From Desulfatitalea tepidiphila (GTDB lineage: Bacteria; Desulfobacterota; Desulfobacteria; Desulfobacterales; Desulfosarcinaceae), in NCBI RefSeq assembly GCF_001293685.1, contig NZ_BCAG01000003.1, positions 1,488,001-1,552,000 on the forward strand: a DNA stretch of 64,000 nt, written 5' to 3'. The position numbers and the translations under genes were made by a program. Below, piece after piece: positions 18,823-27,824 of this stretch. Under the pieces are notes generated by a model. It was not told the origin of the DNA. It saw only the letters and a list, made by a program, of their open reading frames with translations, and did no database searches. The first letter of the stretch is position 1. Each line of letters starts with the position of its first letter.

Positions 18823-18905
18823 GCCATTAATAGGTTTTTATAACACCCGGACAGCGCGACGGCACAGGACATTTTCTCGAACGACACGAGCGAAAACAGT
18901 CACAC

Positions 18906-19877
18906 ATGGACCCCAAACAACTCAAAGGTTCTGTAAAAGTGGCCATCTTGACTATGGCGATCGGTCGCGAGGCGGCCGAGGCGGTCGTCGGCCGGTTTTC
19001 CCAAGATGAACGGGCCTTGATTTCGAGGCTGCAATCACGCTTGGGTTCGGTGCCCCAATCCTTGATCAATCACGTGGCCCAGGAGTTCATCGAAAAGTCG
19101 GGATTACCCCTACAACTCGACAATACGGCCGGCGGCGATAAAGGAGATGAAGGGGGCGACAAAGAGAGTAAAAAAATTCCCAAGACGACACTGGAGGCCG
19201 TTCAGAGCATCGACCCCAACCAGTTGATTCAACTGATCAAGGACGAACACCCCCAGACCATCGCATTGATCCTGGTTCACCTGGACCCCTCCGTGGCAAG
19301 CGCGATCCTGGGCCGTTTGCCGGAAGAGATCATTCCCGATGTCGCATACCGTATCGCCAATTTAAACAATGTGTTGGCCGGTATGGTCAAAGAGGTGGAC
19401 AAGGTTTTCGAGGAGATTCTGAAAAACAAGGATCATGTCTCCACGCAGGAGGCGGGCGGTGTCGGTCGGCTGGCAGAGATTCTCAACCAGATCGACGGGA
19501 CCATCGTAGAACAGATCATCGAAGAGATAGAGGAAAACGACCCTGATTTGGCCGAAGAGATCAAACAGAAGATGTTCGTCTTCGAAGACGTTGTCCTGGT
19601 AGACGACAAGGGACTGCAAAAAGTGCTGCGCAGTGTGGAGTCCCAGGAACTGGCGGTGGCATTGAAAGCGGCTTCGGAAGATGTCAAAAATAAGATTTAC
19701 CGCAACATGTCCCAGCGTGCGGCGGAAATCCTCAAAGAGGAGATGGAGGTCCTCGGATCGGTGAGGATGAAAGACGTCACCGACGCCCAACAGAAGATCA
19801 CCCGCATCATCCAGGATATGGAGCGCAAGGGCGAGTTGATCATCACCGGTCGCGGTGGGGAAGAGTTCGTCGGATAA
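18906..19877 (+). CDS. fliG: Flagellar motor switch protein FliG
   Basis: 323 residues. The middle domain has DEHPQTIALILVHLDPSVA (EHPQTIA motif) and the C-terminal torque helix region has MFVFEDVVLVDDKGLQ and charged residues expected to contact MotA. A lysine/glutamate-rich linker (residues ~75-93) joins the N-terminal FliF-binding domain, which is less conserved than usual. It links the MS ring to FliM/FliN and receives torque. Its TAA shares an A with the ATG of the next gene, so translation is coupled to the FliH-FliI fusion. Confidence 0.95.
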   Translation: MDPKQLKGSVKVAILTMAIGREAAEAVVGRFSQDERALISRLQSRLGSVPQSLINHVAQEFIEKSGLPLQLDNTAGGDKGDEGGDKESKKIPKTTLEAVQSIDPNQLIQLIKDEHPQTIALILVHLDPSVASAILGRLPEEIIPDVAYRIANLNNVLAGMVKEVDKVFEEILKNKDHVSTQEAGGVGRLAEILNQIDGTIVEQIIEEIEENDPDLAEEIKQKMFVFEDVVLVDDKGLQKVLRSVESQELAVALKAASEDVKNKIYRNMSQRAAEILKEEMEVLGSVRMKDVTDAQQKITRIIQDMERKGELIITGRGGEEFVG

Positions 19878-21853
19878 TGGCACGAAAGGACCCTATGGAC
19901 CTTTATTGTTTTCCAAAAATAAAGGGGGCTGCCGACGGTAACGGTGAAGACCTCGATGGGCGACATGAAAGCGGCGAAAATGCCGTTGCCCAGAAAATCG
20001 CCGCCGTAGAAGCGCAGGCATTCGAAGATGGCTTCAAAAAGGGATGCAGTCAATCGCTTGGCCCTGAAAAAGAGAAGCTCAGCCATTTGAAGGAGATGCT
20101 CGATGCGGCCGCCGCTTCTATCCATGAGCGAACGGCAGCCATCAGGGACAATTGTGAAGACGATATCGTACGGGTTGCACTCGCGTTGGCCGGACACGTG
20201 ATTGAGCATGAGATTGAACTGCAGCCTGAATTGACCGCAAGCATTCTGGGACGGTCCCTTGAAATGGGAATCGGCCAGGAAAAGCTGAAAATCAAGGCCA
20301 ATCCCGAGGACTGCCGTCCTATCCAAAACTTTTTAAAGGCAAAGGTGCCGGATCCCGAAACCTATGGACGCATTCAGATCAACGCAGATCCCTCGATCAG
20401 CAGAGGAGGGTGCATGATCGAAACCGATTTTGGTGTGGTCGATGCCCGTATCGAGCAACAATTGGAGACTATTGCCGAGCATTTGCGTCCGGTGCTCTCA
20501 GAGAGCAAGGCCCTCTTGCGTCGGTCCAATGACGGCCATTCAAGCGTGGAAAGCTACCGCCAACGCATCAAAAGTGCGGTGCCTGTCAAAACATATGGCC
20601 ATGTCACCCAGGTAGTTGGATTGGTCGTAGAGGCCAATGGGCCGGCCGTCAAGTTGGGGGCGGTCTGCGATATCCAGTCCAGTCCAAATGATCCGCCCGT
20701 GTCAGCGGAAGTGCTGGGGTTCAGGGATCGGACCGTCTTATTGATGCCGTTGGAGGAAATAAGGAGCATCGGTCCGGGCAGCAAGGTGGTGGCCCGAGGC
20801 CAAAAGGCCGCCATTGCCGTCGGGCCAGAGCTTTTGGGCCGCATTATCGACGGCCTGGGAAATCCCATCGATGGAAAAGGGGCGGTGCGCACCGATGTCG
20901 ATTATCCGATCTACGCCCAACCGATCAATCCGCTGCTGCGCCAAAGAATTAAAAATCCCCTGGATCTGGGTGTTCGCGCCATCAACGGCCTGCTGACGGT
21001 GGGATGCGGCCAGCGCATGGGCATTTTTGCCGGTTCGGGGGTCGGCAAGAGCGTGCTCATGGGCATGATTGCCCGGGAAAGCAGCGCCGACGTCAACGTG
21101 ATCGCTCTGATCGGTGAACGCGGCCGCGAATTGAACGATTTCATCGAGAAGGAGCTGGGGGAAGAGGGGCTTGGTAAATCCGTGGTGGTCGTTGCCACCT
21201 CCGACCACCTGCCATTGGTACGCGTCCGCGGCGCCTTCGTGGCCACGGCCATCGCCGAGTATTTTCGTGATCAAGGCAAGACGGTCAACCTGATGATGGA
21301 TTCCCTGACCCGCTTCGCCATGGCCCAGAGAGAGATCGGGCTGGCCCTGGGGGAACCGCCGACGACCAAGGGCTACACGCCATCGGTGTTCACCATGCTG
21401 CCCAAACTGCTCGAACGCGCCGGCACTTCGGATCATGAGGGAAGTATCACCGGTCTCTACACGGTGCTGGTGGAAGGCGACGACATGAACGAACCCATTG
21501 CCGATGCGGCGCGCTCCATCCTGGACGGCCATATCGTTTTGAGCCGGGAACTGGCCCACCAGAACCACTACCCGGCCATCGATGTGTTGAAAAGCATCAG
21601 CCGGGTGATGGAGGATATCGCGTCGCTTCAGCACAAGCATCATGCCAAGCGCCTCAAGGAGTTGCTGGCGACCTATCGTAAATCCGAAGATTTGATCAAT
21701 ATCGGCGCTTACGTGAGCGGCAGTAATCCGTCCATCGATCGGGCCATCGCAAAGATCGGTCAGATCAATGCGTACTTGCGGCAGGATATCGGCGAAAGCG
21801 TGGGTTTGGAAGAGAGCCTGCAGCAACTGGAACATCTGATCAACAGCAAGTGA
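19877..21853 (+). CDS. fliI: FliH-FliI fusion: export ATPase with its regulator in one chain
   Basis: 658 residues, against ~440 for FliI and ~220 for FliH. Residues ~25-205 are FliH-like: a charged helical part, an A-L-A-L-A-G-H-V-I helix, and INADPSISRGGCMIETDFG with VDARIEQQLETI. After a ~30-residue linker, FliI starts near 235 (YGHVTQVVGLVVEANGP). Walker A is GSGVGKS (~386-392), then IALIGERGRELNDF and LMMDSLTRFAMAQREIG. No in-frame stop and no internal start with a ribosome site separates the halves, so this is one protein. FliH normally binds FliI two to one and holds it at the gate; fusion would fix at least one FliH per ATPase. fliJ follows 10 bases later. Confidence 0.93.
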   Translation: MARKDPMDLYCFPKIKGAADGNGEDLDGRHESGENAVAQKIAAVEAQAFEDGFKKGCSQSLGPEKEKLSHLKEMLDAAAASIHERTAAIRDNCEDDIVRVALALAGHVIEHEIELQPELTASILGRSLEMGIGQEKLKIKANPEDCRPIQNFLKAKVPDPETYGRIQINADPSISRGGCMIETDFGVVDARIEQQLETIAEHLRPVLSESKALLRRSNDGHSSVESYRQRIKSAVPVKTYGHVTQVVGLVVEANGPAVKLGAVCDIQSSPNDPPVSAEVLGFRDRTVLLMPLEEIRSIGPGSKVVARGQKAAIAVGPELLGRIIDGLGNPIDGKGAVRTDVDYPIYAQPINPLLRQRIKNPLDLGVRAINGLLTVGCGQRMGIFAGSGVGKSVLMGMIARESSADVNVIALIGERGRELNDFIEKELGEEGLGKSVVVVATSDHLPLVRVRGAFVATAIAEYFRDQGKTVNLMMDSLTRFAMAQREIGLALGEPPTTKGYTPSVFTMLPKLLERAGTSDHEGSITGLYTVLVEGDDMNEPIADAARSILDGHIVLSRELAHQNHYPAIDVLKSISRVMEDIASLQHKHHAKRLKELLATYRKSEDLINIGAYVSGSNPSIDRAIAKIGQINAYLRQDIGESVGLEESLQQLEHLINSK

Positions 21854-21863
21854 TGAGGCCGAC

Positions 21864-22304
21864 ATGCCCTACACCTTCAAATTGGAAGCACTGCGTCAGT
21901 TCCGTGAATTTGAAGAAGAACGGGTGCAACGCGAATTTTCCCAGGCCCAGCGGATTCTCGAGGCAGCTGCATCGAAGCTGGCGGAGCAAATCGCTGTACG
22001 GGACAAAACCGAAACCGAGTTTGCCGCGCATCAAGATTCGGGGACTGCCTCGCAATGTGCCATGTATAGGGGCTTTTTGCAGCGATTGGCCGAAGAGATC
22101 GAACTGCTTAATCAACGATTGCGGGTCGCCGAAAGAGATTGTGAAAAAAAACGACAGGCGCTTTTGGCTGCCGTTAAAAATCGAAAGACCCTGGACCGAT
22201 TGAAGGAGAAGGACGAGCAGGCCTATCGCCATAAGCAGGACCAGGAGGAAGGCAAGTTCATCGACGAAATGGCCATCAATCGATTCCAGCTCAACCGTGG
22301 ATAA
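21864..22304 (+). CDS. fliJ: Flagellar export chaperone FliJ
   Basis: 146 residues, almost wholly predicted helical with heptad patterning (FKLEALRQFREFEEERVQREF ..., given in part). It starts MPYTFKLEALRQ, typical of FliJ, which is the central stalk that inserts into the FliI hexamer and touches FlhA. Located right after the fused ATPase gene and before fliK, the usual position. Confidence 0.88.
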   Translation: MPYTFKLEALRQFREFEEERVQREFSQAQRILEAAASKLAEQIAVRDKTETEFAAHQDSGTASQCAMYRGFLQRLAEEIELLNQRLRVAERDCEKKRQALLAAVKNRKTLDRLKEKDEQAYRHKQDQEEGKFIDEMAINRFQLNRG

Positions 22305-22316
22305 AGGAAGTCAACC

Positions 22317-23876
22317 ATGCAGTTTGCGATGAAACTATTTGAAATTGCGCCACAAGGGCTCGCCAACGGTGCAGGCACTCAAAAAGTGGCGGTGAAAATG
22401 CCGGCCCAAGGCGCCTGCGGAGGCACCGACGTCGAAGCGCGTTTTGCTGACATCATGGCGGCACTTTTCGGCATGCCTTCGGAGCAGTTGGAAGACTCGC
22501 TGGCCCACTTGGAAACGATTTCCGCTGCGGATGCCGCCGAGGAGCGGGTGCCGGTCATCGACCTGACACAGCTGATGGGCTCAAGGGTCGCATCTTTCGC
22601 CGGTGAAGACGATACGACCCGCGTCGATCCGGAAGGTATCATGGATGCCTCCGAAATTTCGCGGCGCCTCGACGAGTGGATAGCCGCGGGCGTGGTGTCG
22701 GAGGAGAGCGCCAATGGGTTGGCTCCCTTGCTGGAAGGCGTTGGTGTTTCAACCGAGGTCGATGGCCTGGATCTCACCGCAAAGACGGTGATCGAGCAAC
22801 TCCTCGACACGGCGCAACAACCAGTCGATGGGGCGATGCGGTCTGACGATTCGTCCAAATTGGCCCAACCGGGCACCGGGACATTGGCCCAGCTTTTGGC
22901 CGCAGTTCAGCGCCGCGACAAGAATGCTTTGCAGATGCCCACGGAACGCGCTGAACAGGTTCAGGCCGACACGGCTTTAGGCGCTTCCGCGGATCTCGGC
23001 GACGAGGCCGTCGAGGCCGATGCTTTTCCGCCGATGATCGATGAAGGCGCTCCGAAAAAGAATGGTATGGCCGGTCCGGCCGCAAAATCGGTCGATTCGC
23101 AAGCATCCGGAAATTTTGGCGAAATGGTATCTTCGGCTGCCAGACAAAAACCCGAATCTATGGAAAAGGCACCAACCGAGACCAAACTGAGCGAAGTCTC
23201 GTTGAAAGAGCAGATTCGGCCTCAACATGATCATCAGGCCGGCCCACAGCTCCCGAACAGTGCGTCCCAGGGGAATAGCACGGTTCAACAACAGGCGGCT
23301 CCGCAGGAGATGGTCGCCGCCAACATCTCCACCGCTACACCCGCACCTGAATCTAAATTCGACAGCGCGGTTCATGCCAGTCATCAAACCCCTGAGGCGC
23401 CGAGCGACGCCAAGGAGATGCAGAGCGATGTCATCCGCCAGATCGTTCAGCGCATGACATTGCGTTCGGACGGTCGCCAGTCTCAGATGCAGATCCGGCT
23501 CAAACCGGAATTTCTAGGCAATCTGCGCATGGATGTCATTACCGAAAACCGTCTCGTCCTGGTCCGCATGACCGCCGAGAGCCACGCGGTCAAGGAGATG
23601 ATCGAACAGAACATCGGTTTGCTCAAGAATGAGCTGCAGCAGCACGGTCTTCAGATTCAAAAAATCGATGTGACGGTCTCCACGGACAACACCCCATGGC
23701 AGAGCGGGCAGCAGCAGGCGGCTTTCGATCAAGCTCGACAGCGCAATTGGCAGGGACATAACGGACGTCGTGCCGGCAGACAAGGGGTGGAGCAGGGCGG
23801 CGTCAACGCCGTCGACAGCGCCCAACCCACGACAAAGGCGCATGCAAAAACCAGCGAAGTCGATTTCTTCGCATAG
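22317..23876 (+). CDS. fliK: Flagellar hook-length control protein FliK
   Basis: 519 residues. The first ~370 are Ala/Pro/Gln-rich and low in complexity, as in the ruler part of FliK. The C-terminal ~110 residues hold the conserved domain: MQIRLKPEFLGNLRMDV, LVRMTAESHAVKEMIEQN, LLKNELQQHGLQI. It measures hook length and switches FlhB specificity through this end. The last ~35 residues are Gln/Gly-rich. Position between fliJ and flgD is conventional. Confidence 0.9.
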   Translation: MQFAMKLFEIAPQGLANGAGTQKVAVKMPAQGACGGTDVEARFADIMAALFGMPSEQLEDSLAHLETISAADAAEERVPVIDLTQLMGSRVASFAGEDDTTRVDPEGIMDASEISRRLDEWIAAGVVSEESANGLAPLLEGVGVSTEVDGLDLTAKTVIEQLLDTAQQPVDGAMRSDDSSKLAQPGTGTLAQLLAAVQRRDKNALQMPTERAEQVQADTALGASADLGDEAVEADAFPPMIDEGAPKKNGMAGPAAKSVDSQASGNFGEMVSSAARQKPESMEKAPTETKLSEVSLKEQIRPQHDHQAGPQLPNSASQGNSTVQQQAAPQEMVAANISTATPAPESKFDSAVHASHQTPEAPSDAKEMQSDVIRQIVQRMTLRSDGRQSQMQIRLKPEFLGNLRMDVITENRLVLVRMTAESHAVKEMIEQNIGLLKNELQQHGLQIQKIDVTVSTDNTPWQSGQQQAAFDQARQRNWQGHNGRRAGRQGVEQGGVNAVDSAQPTTKAHAKTSEVDFFA

Positions 23877-23901
23877 CGAATAGATCCGGGAGGATTGCTC
23901 G

Positions 23902-24582
23902 ATGACTATTTATGGACTGGAAAACGTCTCGTCGGCGGGTGCCCAGACCACGACGACTTCCAAAAACGATATAATGGGCAAGGATGACTTCCTGCGCCTG
24001 CTGGTGGCCCAGCTCGAGGCCCAGGATCCGCTAAATCCCATGGAGAGCACAGATTTCACCGCCCAATTGGCCCAGTTCAGCTCGTTGGAACAACTTCAGA
24101 ACGTCAATACCGCACTGGGCAACATCGGCACCTCCCAATCGGTGATGACCAACAGTCAGGCCGTTGGTTTTATCGGGAAAACCATAACGGCACTGGGCGA
24201 CACGGTGGAGGTTCAATCCGGTCAAAGCCAGGATGTCCAATTTACGCTCAATGAGCCAGCGGCCGGACTCTATGTCCGGCTCTACGACACATCCGGCAAC
24301 TTCATCCGCCAAATAGAGGGCGGGGCAATGGAGGCCGGAGAAAACCAGGTGGAATGGGATGGTTTGGACTATCTGGGAGGAAGGGTCCCGGACGGCGCGT
24401 ATACTTACGAGGTCGCTGCCATCGATGAGCTCGGCAACTCGGTCCGCGCCACCACCTTTGCATCCGGCATCGTCACCGGTGTCAGCTATAAAGACGGCGT
24501 TGCCTATTTGCAATGCGGCAGCCGGGAGATTCCCATGGGTAGTGTGATCGACGTGACATCGCCAGAGAATCCGGAAAGCTAA
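23902..24582 (+). CDS. flgD: Hook-cap protein FlgD
   Basis: 226 residues, usual length. The N-terminus has the diagnostic GKDDFLRLLVAQLEAQDPLNP and the scaffold segment FTAQLAQFSSLEQLQNV. The rest is a FlgD-type Ig/tudor-like part with FIRQIEGGAMEAGENQVEWDG. It caps the growing hook and is later lost. GGGAGG lies before the start. Confidence 0.94.
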   Translation: MTIYGLENVSSAGAQTTTTSKNDIMGKDDFLRLLVAQLEAQDPLNPMESTDFTAQLAQFSSLEQLQNVNTALGNIGTSQSVMTNSQAVGFIGKTITALGDTVEVQSGQSQDVQFTLNEPAAGLYVRLYDTSGNFIRQIEGGAMEAGENQVEWDGLDYLGGRVPDGAYTYEVAAIDELGNSVRATTFASGIVTGVSYKDGVAYLQCGSREIPMGSVIDVTSPENPES

Positions 24583-24676
24583 AGATAGAGAAAAGCATCG
24601 GGGAGCGCTATCGCAGCTTCAACAATAGACGATTTGTACGAGAAAAAATCAACTCACATAAAGAGGGAGTATCATC

Positions 24677-25876
24677 ATGATCGGATCGCTTTATTCAGGT
24701 ATTTCGGGCTTGAAAGCCAACACCAGCGCCATGGCGGTCATCGGCGACAACATCGCCAACGTCAATACAACCGGTTTCAAGACGTCACGGGTTGAGTTCT
24801 CCAACATCTTCAACGCGACTTTAGGCCAGAGCAAAACACAGATTGGACGCGGCGTTACCATGAGCGGCGTCTCCTCCAACTGGAACTCGGGCACCATGGA
24901 GACGACCAACACGGCCACCGACCTGGCCCTCAACGGTCCGGGCATGTTCATCGTGCGGAATACGGCCAACAACGGTCAATACTACACCCGGGCTGGGCAA
25001 TTCGAATTCAATGCCGACAACCTGCTGGTCAACGCCGATGGACTGGAGGTTCAAGGGTATGCCATCGATGCCGCGGGAAACACCGGTGCCTTGGGCACCA
25101 TCACTTTACCCAGCGGTATCAGCACGCCTCAACCCACCACAGAGCTCACCATGGGCATCAATTTAGATGCCGGCGCCGCCGTGGGAGATACCTTCGACAC
25201 CACCATTTCGGTCTACGACTCGCTGGGCAACTCAGTGGAGCTCAATGTCAATTTCACCAACACAGCTGCGGGTGCCTGGACCTGCGCGATTACCCCTTCA
25301 GTGGGCGCGGCAACGATCACGCCTGCCAATTTCACCTTTGATGTCAATGGTGAATTAACGGCACCGGCCACCGACCCTGTCATCGCGGTCACAGGGCTGG
25401 CCGGCGATGATTTGTCAATCGATTGGCTTTTGTCGGGCGCGAGCGCCAGTCACGGTGCGGTCACAGGCTATGCCGGTACTTCGGTCAAGACCTCCCAGAC
25501 CCAGGATGGCTACCCGAGCGGCATGCTGCAGGGAATTTCCGTGGATGAAGACGGCATTTTCACGGCCCTCTACTCCAACGGCACCATGTCGCCCTTCGCC
25601 CAGATCGCCGTGGCCGATTTCGCTAGTTATGCCGGGCTTTCCAAGCAGGGTTCCAACCTGTTCACTTCTTCCCTGGCTTCCGGTCAGCCGGTCATATCGG
25701 TACCCAACACCGCCGGCGTAGGGGCCATTGCACCGAGCAGCCTGGAGATGTCCAACGTGGACCTGGCCCAGGAGTTCGTCTCCCTGATTACCACGCAGCG
25801 TGCCTTTCAGGCCAACTCCAAGGTGATCACCACCAGCGACGAGGTGCTTTCCGAATTGATCAATATAAAACGATAG
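24677..25876 (+). CDS. flgE: Flagellar hook protein FlgE
   Basis: 399 residues. The N-terminal axial motif is LYSGISGLKANTSAMAVIGD with NIANVNTTGFKTSRVEF; the C-terminus has SNVDLAQEFVSLITTQRAFQANSKVITTSDEV, diagnostic of hook and distal rod proteins. The middle D2 part (VGDTFDTTISVYDSLGN) is the FlgE-specific insertion. It forms the hook. Last gene of the block begun at flgB; 94 bp after flgD with a strong AGAGGGAG site. Confidence 0.95.
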   Translation: MIGSLYSGISGLKANTSAMAVIGDNIANVNTTGFKTSRVEFSNIFNATLGQSKTQIGRGVTMSGVSSNWNSGTMETTNTATDLALNGPGMFIVRNTANNGQYYTRAGQFEFNADNLLVNADGLEVQGYAIDAAGNTGALGTITLPSGISTPQPTTELTMGINLDAGAAVGDTFDTTISVYDSLGNSVELNVNFTNTAAGAWTCAITPSVGAATITPANFTFDVNGELTAPATDPVIAVTGLAGDDLSIDWLLSGASASHGAVTGYAGTSVKTSQTQDGYPSGMLQGISVDEDGIFTALYSNGTMSPFAQIAVADFASYAGLSKQGSNLFTSSLASGQPVISVPNTAGVGAIAPSSLEMSNVDLAQEFVSLITTQRAFQANSKVITTSDEVLSELINIKR

Positions 25877-25906
25877 TAAGCCGGCTTCGGCGGTACTAAA
25901 AAAAAG

Positions 25907-25940
25907 GGTAAAGTGTGAAGTGTAAAGTCTTAAGTGAAGG
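25907..25940. repeat. A/T-rich heptamer repeat, copy 1
   Basis: Variants of TAAAGTG/TTAAGTG in tandem; the end AAGTGTAAAGTCTTAAGTG is nearly identical to 31971-31989. It lies just after flgE in the 448-bp gap 25877-26324. That gap also contains a 9-bp stem (GGGTGCCCC ... GGGGCACCC, 26024-26056), a possible terminator for the flgE message, and the motA promoter, but no gene. Confidence 0.45.
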
Positions 25941-26023
25941 AATTCTGTCGATTAGACGGATATTTACGTTGATCCTATAGGGTTCGATACTTTAAACTCT
26001 ATCTGTAAATGATGTGATTTTGC

Positions 26024-26056
26024 GGGTGCCCCTGGTTATTGCAGATGGGGGCACCC
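26024..26056 (+). terminator. Possible terminator after flgE
   Basis: Nine-base stem GGGTGCCCC / GGGGCACCC with a 15-base loop, 148 bp past flgE. No strong U-tract follows directly, so this may be a processing or pause hairpin instead. Confidence 0.35.
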
Positions 26057-26255
26057 CTTCTCAACCCCCCTGTCAAAGCCTTGACTCGCAGTGATGAAAT
26101 TTGACGAGAAGCTTTCTATCCAACTGCGATGGTCGTTGGCGGTTTTTTTATCATCTCTCTTTGCCTCCCCGATAAATTACGAAAAGAACAAATATTTTAG
26201 ATAGATATTGGCATACTCGTCATAGGCGGGCACTGTTCGCCAACGCCCTGCCTTG

Positions 26256-26271
26256 TGGCACACTCCATGCT
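26256..26271 (+). promoter_or_regulatory. Sigma-54 promoter of the motA-fliLMNOPQR-flh operon
   Basis: TGGCACACTCCATGCT: complete TGGCAC, 10 bases between GG and GC, and TGCT. It is 54 bp before the motA TTG start. Confidence 0.8.
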
Positions 26272-26324
26272 AACCTCTGAAAACTGGTTGGAGATTGGTC
26301 GTATCAGCACCCCTGGAGGAAGCG

Positions 26325-27095
26325 TTGGATTTAGCCACATTACTCGGAATTGTCGTCGCCGTCGGCCTGGTTTTCTTCTCCATTGTCATGGACGGATCCG
26401 CCACGTGGTTCATCAACTATCCTTCCCTGATGATCGTCCTGGGCGGGACAATGGGTGCGACACTGATCAACTATCCGATTTCCGACGTGGTCAGCATGTT
26501 CAGGGTCACAAAAAACGCCTTTCGTCAGAGAACTCCCAATCCGCTGGGCATTATCCCGGTCATGGTCGATTTTGCGAAGCGCGCCAGGAAGGAAGGGGTC
26601 TTGGCCTTCGAGAAGTACATCAGGGAGATCGACGATCCGTTCTTGTCAAAGGCCATGCAGATGGCGGTCGATGGACTGGGCAACGATGCCATCGAAGAGG
26701 TGCTTAACACGGAGATCTTGTGGCTGGAAGAGCGCCATCGCCTGGGAGCCGAGATCTACGCCACCATGGGCACATTCGCACCGGCGGTGGGGATGCTGGG
26801 AACGATCATCGGACTGGTCCAGATGCTGATGCAGATGAAAGACCCCTCCGCCATCGGCGCCCCCATGGCCGTGGCCTTGTTGACCACTTTCTACGGTACG
26901 TTGCTGGCCAACTTTCTCTTCTTGCCGATCTCGGGCAAGCTCAAGGTGCGCAGCCGCCAGGAGATCCTGGCCAAACAGATGGTCGTGCAGGGTATCCTCG
27001 CCATTCAGGCCGGAGACAACCATCGTATCGTATCCGAAAAGCTCAAGGCTTTCTTGTCGCCCACGGCGCGCCTGGCCGAAGAGAAGGGGGTTTGA
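26325..27095 (+). CDS. motA: Flagellar stator protein MotA (first stator locus)
   Basis: 256 residues if translated from the TTG at 26325, chosen because GGAGGA is 4 bases upstream and the product then starts MDLATLLGIVVAVGL like other MotA/PomA proteins; an ATG 30 bases upstream lacks this. Four membrane segments are visible. The loop between segments 2 and 3 has ARKEGVLAFEKYI and LEERHRLGAEIY for FliG contact. The region PAVGMLGTIIGLVQML with a later proline completes the ion path. First gene after a sigma-54 promoter and followed by two motB genes. Confidence 0.92.
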   Translation: MDLATLLGIVVAVGLVFFSIVMDGSATWFINYPSLMIVLGGTMGATLINYPISDVVSMFRVTKNAFRQRTPNPLGIIPVMVDFAKRARKEGVLAFEKYIREIDDPFLSKAMQMAVDGLGNDAIEEVLNTEILWLEERHRLGAEIYATMGTFAPAVGMLGTIIGLVQMLMQMKDPSAIGAPMAVALLTTFYGTLLANFLFLPISGKLKVRSRQEILAKQMVVQGILAIQAGDNHRIVSEKLKAFLSPTARLAEEKGV

Positions 27096-27099
27096 CCGC

Positions 27100-27816
27100 A
27101 TGGCGGCTCGCTTTCCAAAAGCAGGTCTTCAACACCCGGCGGCCGGGCAAGCCCGGGAGGGCTGGCAGATCGTCTATACCGGATTTATCCTGATCATGCT
27201 CTGCTTCTTTATCATGCTCACCTCCTTTGCTTCCCTGGACCCATCGCGCATCACCCGATTCGTTAATTCTTTCAACCACGCGGTCAACGTGCTGAGCGGC
27301 GGACAGAACATCGAAGAAGGAGACGCCATCGTCGATGAGCAGGTCAACCTGCTGGCCAGAGAGGACCTGCGCGCCAAGCTGTTTGAGAGCGTGCATCAGG
27401 CCGCCCGCGATGAGGGCATGACGCATATCGAAATCTCGCAAGTGCCCACAGGTGTCGTGCTCCGCCTGAAAGAGAAGCTGTTGTTCGATAGCGGCGAGGC
27501 GGTTCTGACGGAAGAGGCCAGGGAGCAGTTGGATCCGGTCGGTCGAATCATTCAGCGCATCGGCGCTCCTGTGGAGATTCAGGGGCATACGGACGACCGG
27601 CCGATTCGCGGCGGTCGATTCCCCTCCAACTGGGAACTGTCCACCGCGCGCGCCATCAGCGTGCTTCGCTTTTTAAGTGCCTCGGACGGGGTGGAGAGCC
27701 GGTTGCTGTCCGCGGTGGGCTATGCGGAATTCAACCCCCTGGCGGACAATTCCACGGACGAGGGCCGCGCCACCAACCGGCGGGTGGATGTCGTGTTCCA
27801 AATGGAAATCGAATAG
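27100..27816 (+). CDS. MotB-like protein lacking the channel aspartate
   Basis: 238 residues. The C-terminal OmpA-like peptidoglycan-binding domain is intact (LLFDSGEAVLTEEA, IQGHTDDRPIRGG, ARAISVLRFL, NRRVDVVF). The single membrane segment is W22-QIVYT-G28-FILIMLCFFIML. In ordinary MotB, and in the other two here, the equivalent of residue 28 is aspartate (W-x4-F-x-D). Glycine there would abolish proton carrying in a homodimer. The gene starts 4 bases after motA and the next motB starts 8 bases after it, so all three are coexpressed. A mixed MotB1/MotB2 dimer or a structural stator anchor is inferred. Confidence 0.82.
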   Translation: MAARFPKAGLQHPAAGQAREGWQIVYTGFILIMLCFFIMLTSFASLDPSRITRFVNSFNHAVNVLSGGQNIEEGDAIVDEQVNLLAREDLRAKLFESVHQAARDEGMTHIEISQVPTGVVLRLKEKLLFDSGEAVLTEEAREQLDPVGRIIQRIGAPVEIQGHTDDRPIRGGRFPSNWELSTARAISVLRFLSASDGVESRLLSAVGYAEFNPLADNSTDEGRATNRRVDVVFQMEIE

Positions 27817-27824
27817 GGGCCGAG

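Noticed and set aside
20738-21865. 375-codon minus-strand frame across the FliI domain
   Set aside because: Mirror of a strongly conserved GC-rich ATPase gene; no family features.
24600-24620. Possible sigma-54 site before flgE (GG-N10-GC)
   Set aside because: Only the spacing fits; the TGGCAC and TTGC elements are poor and flgE follows flgD closely.
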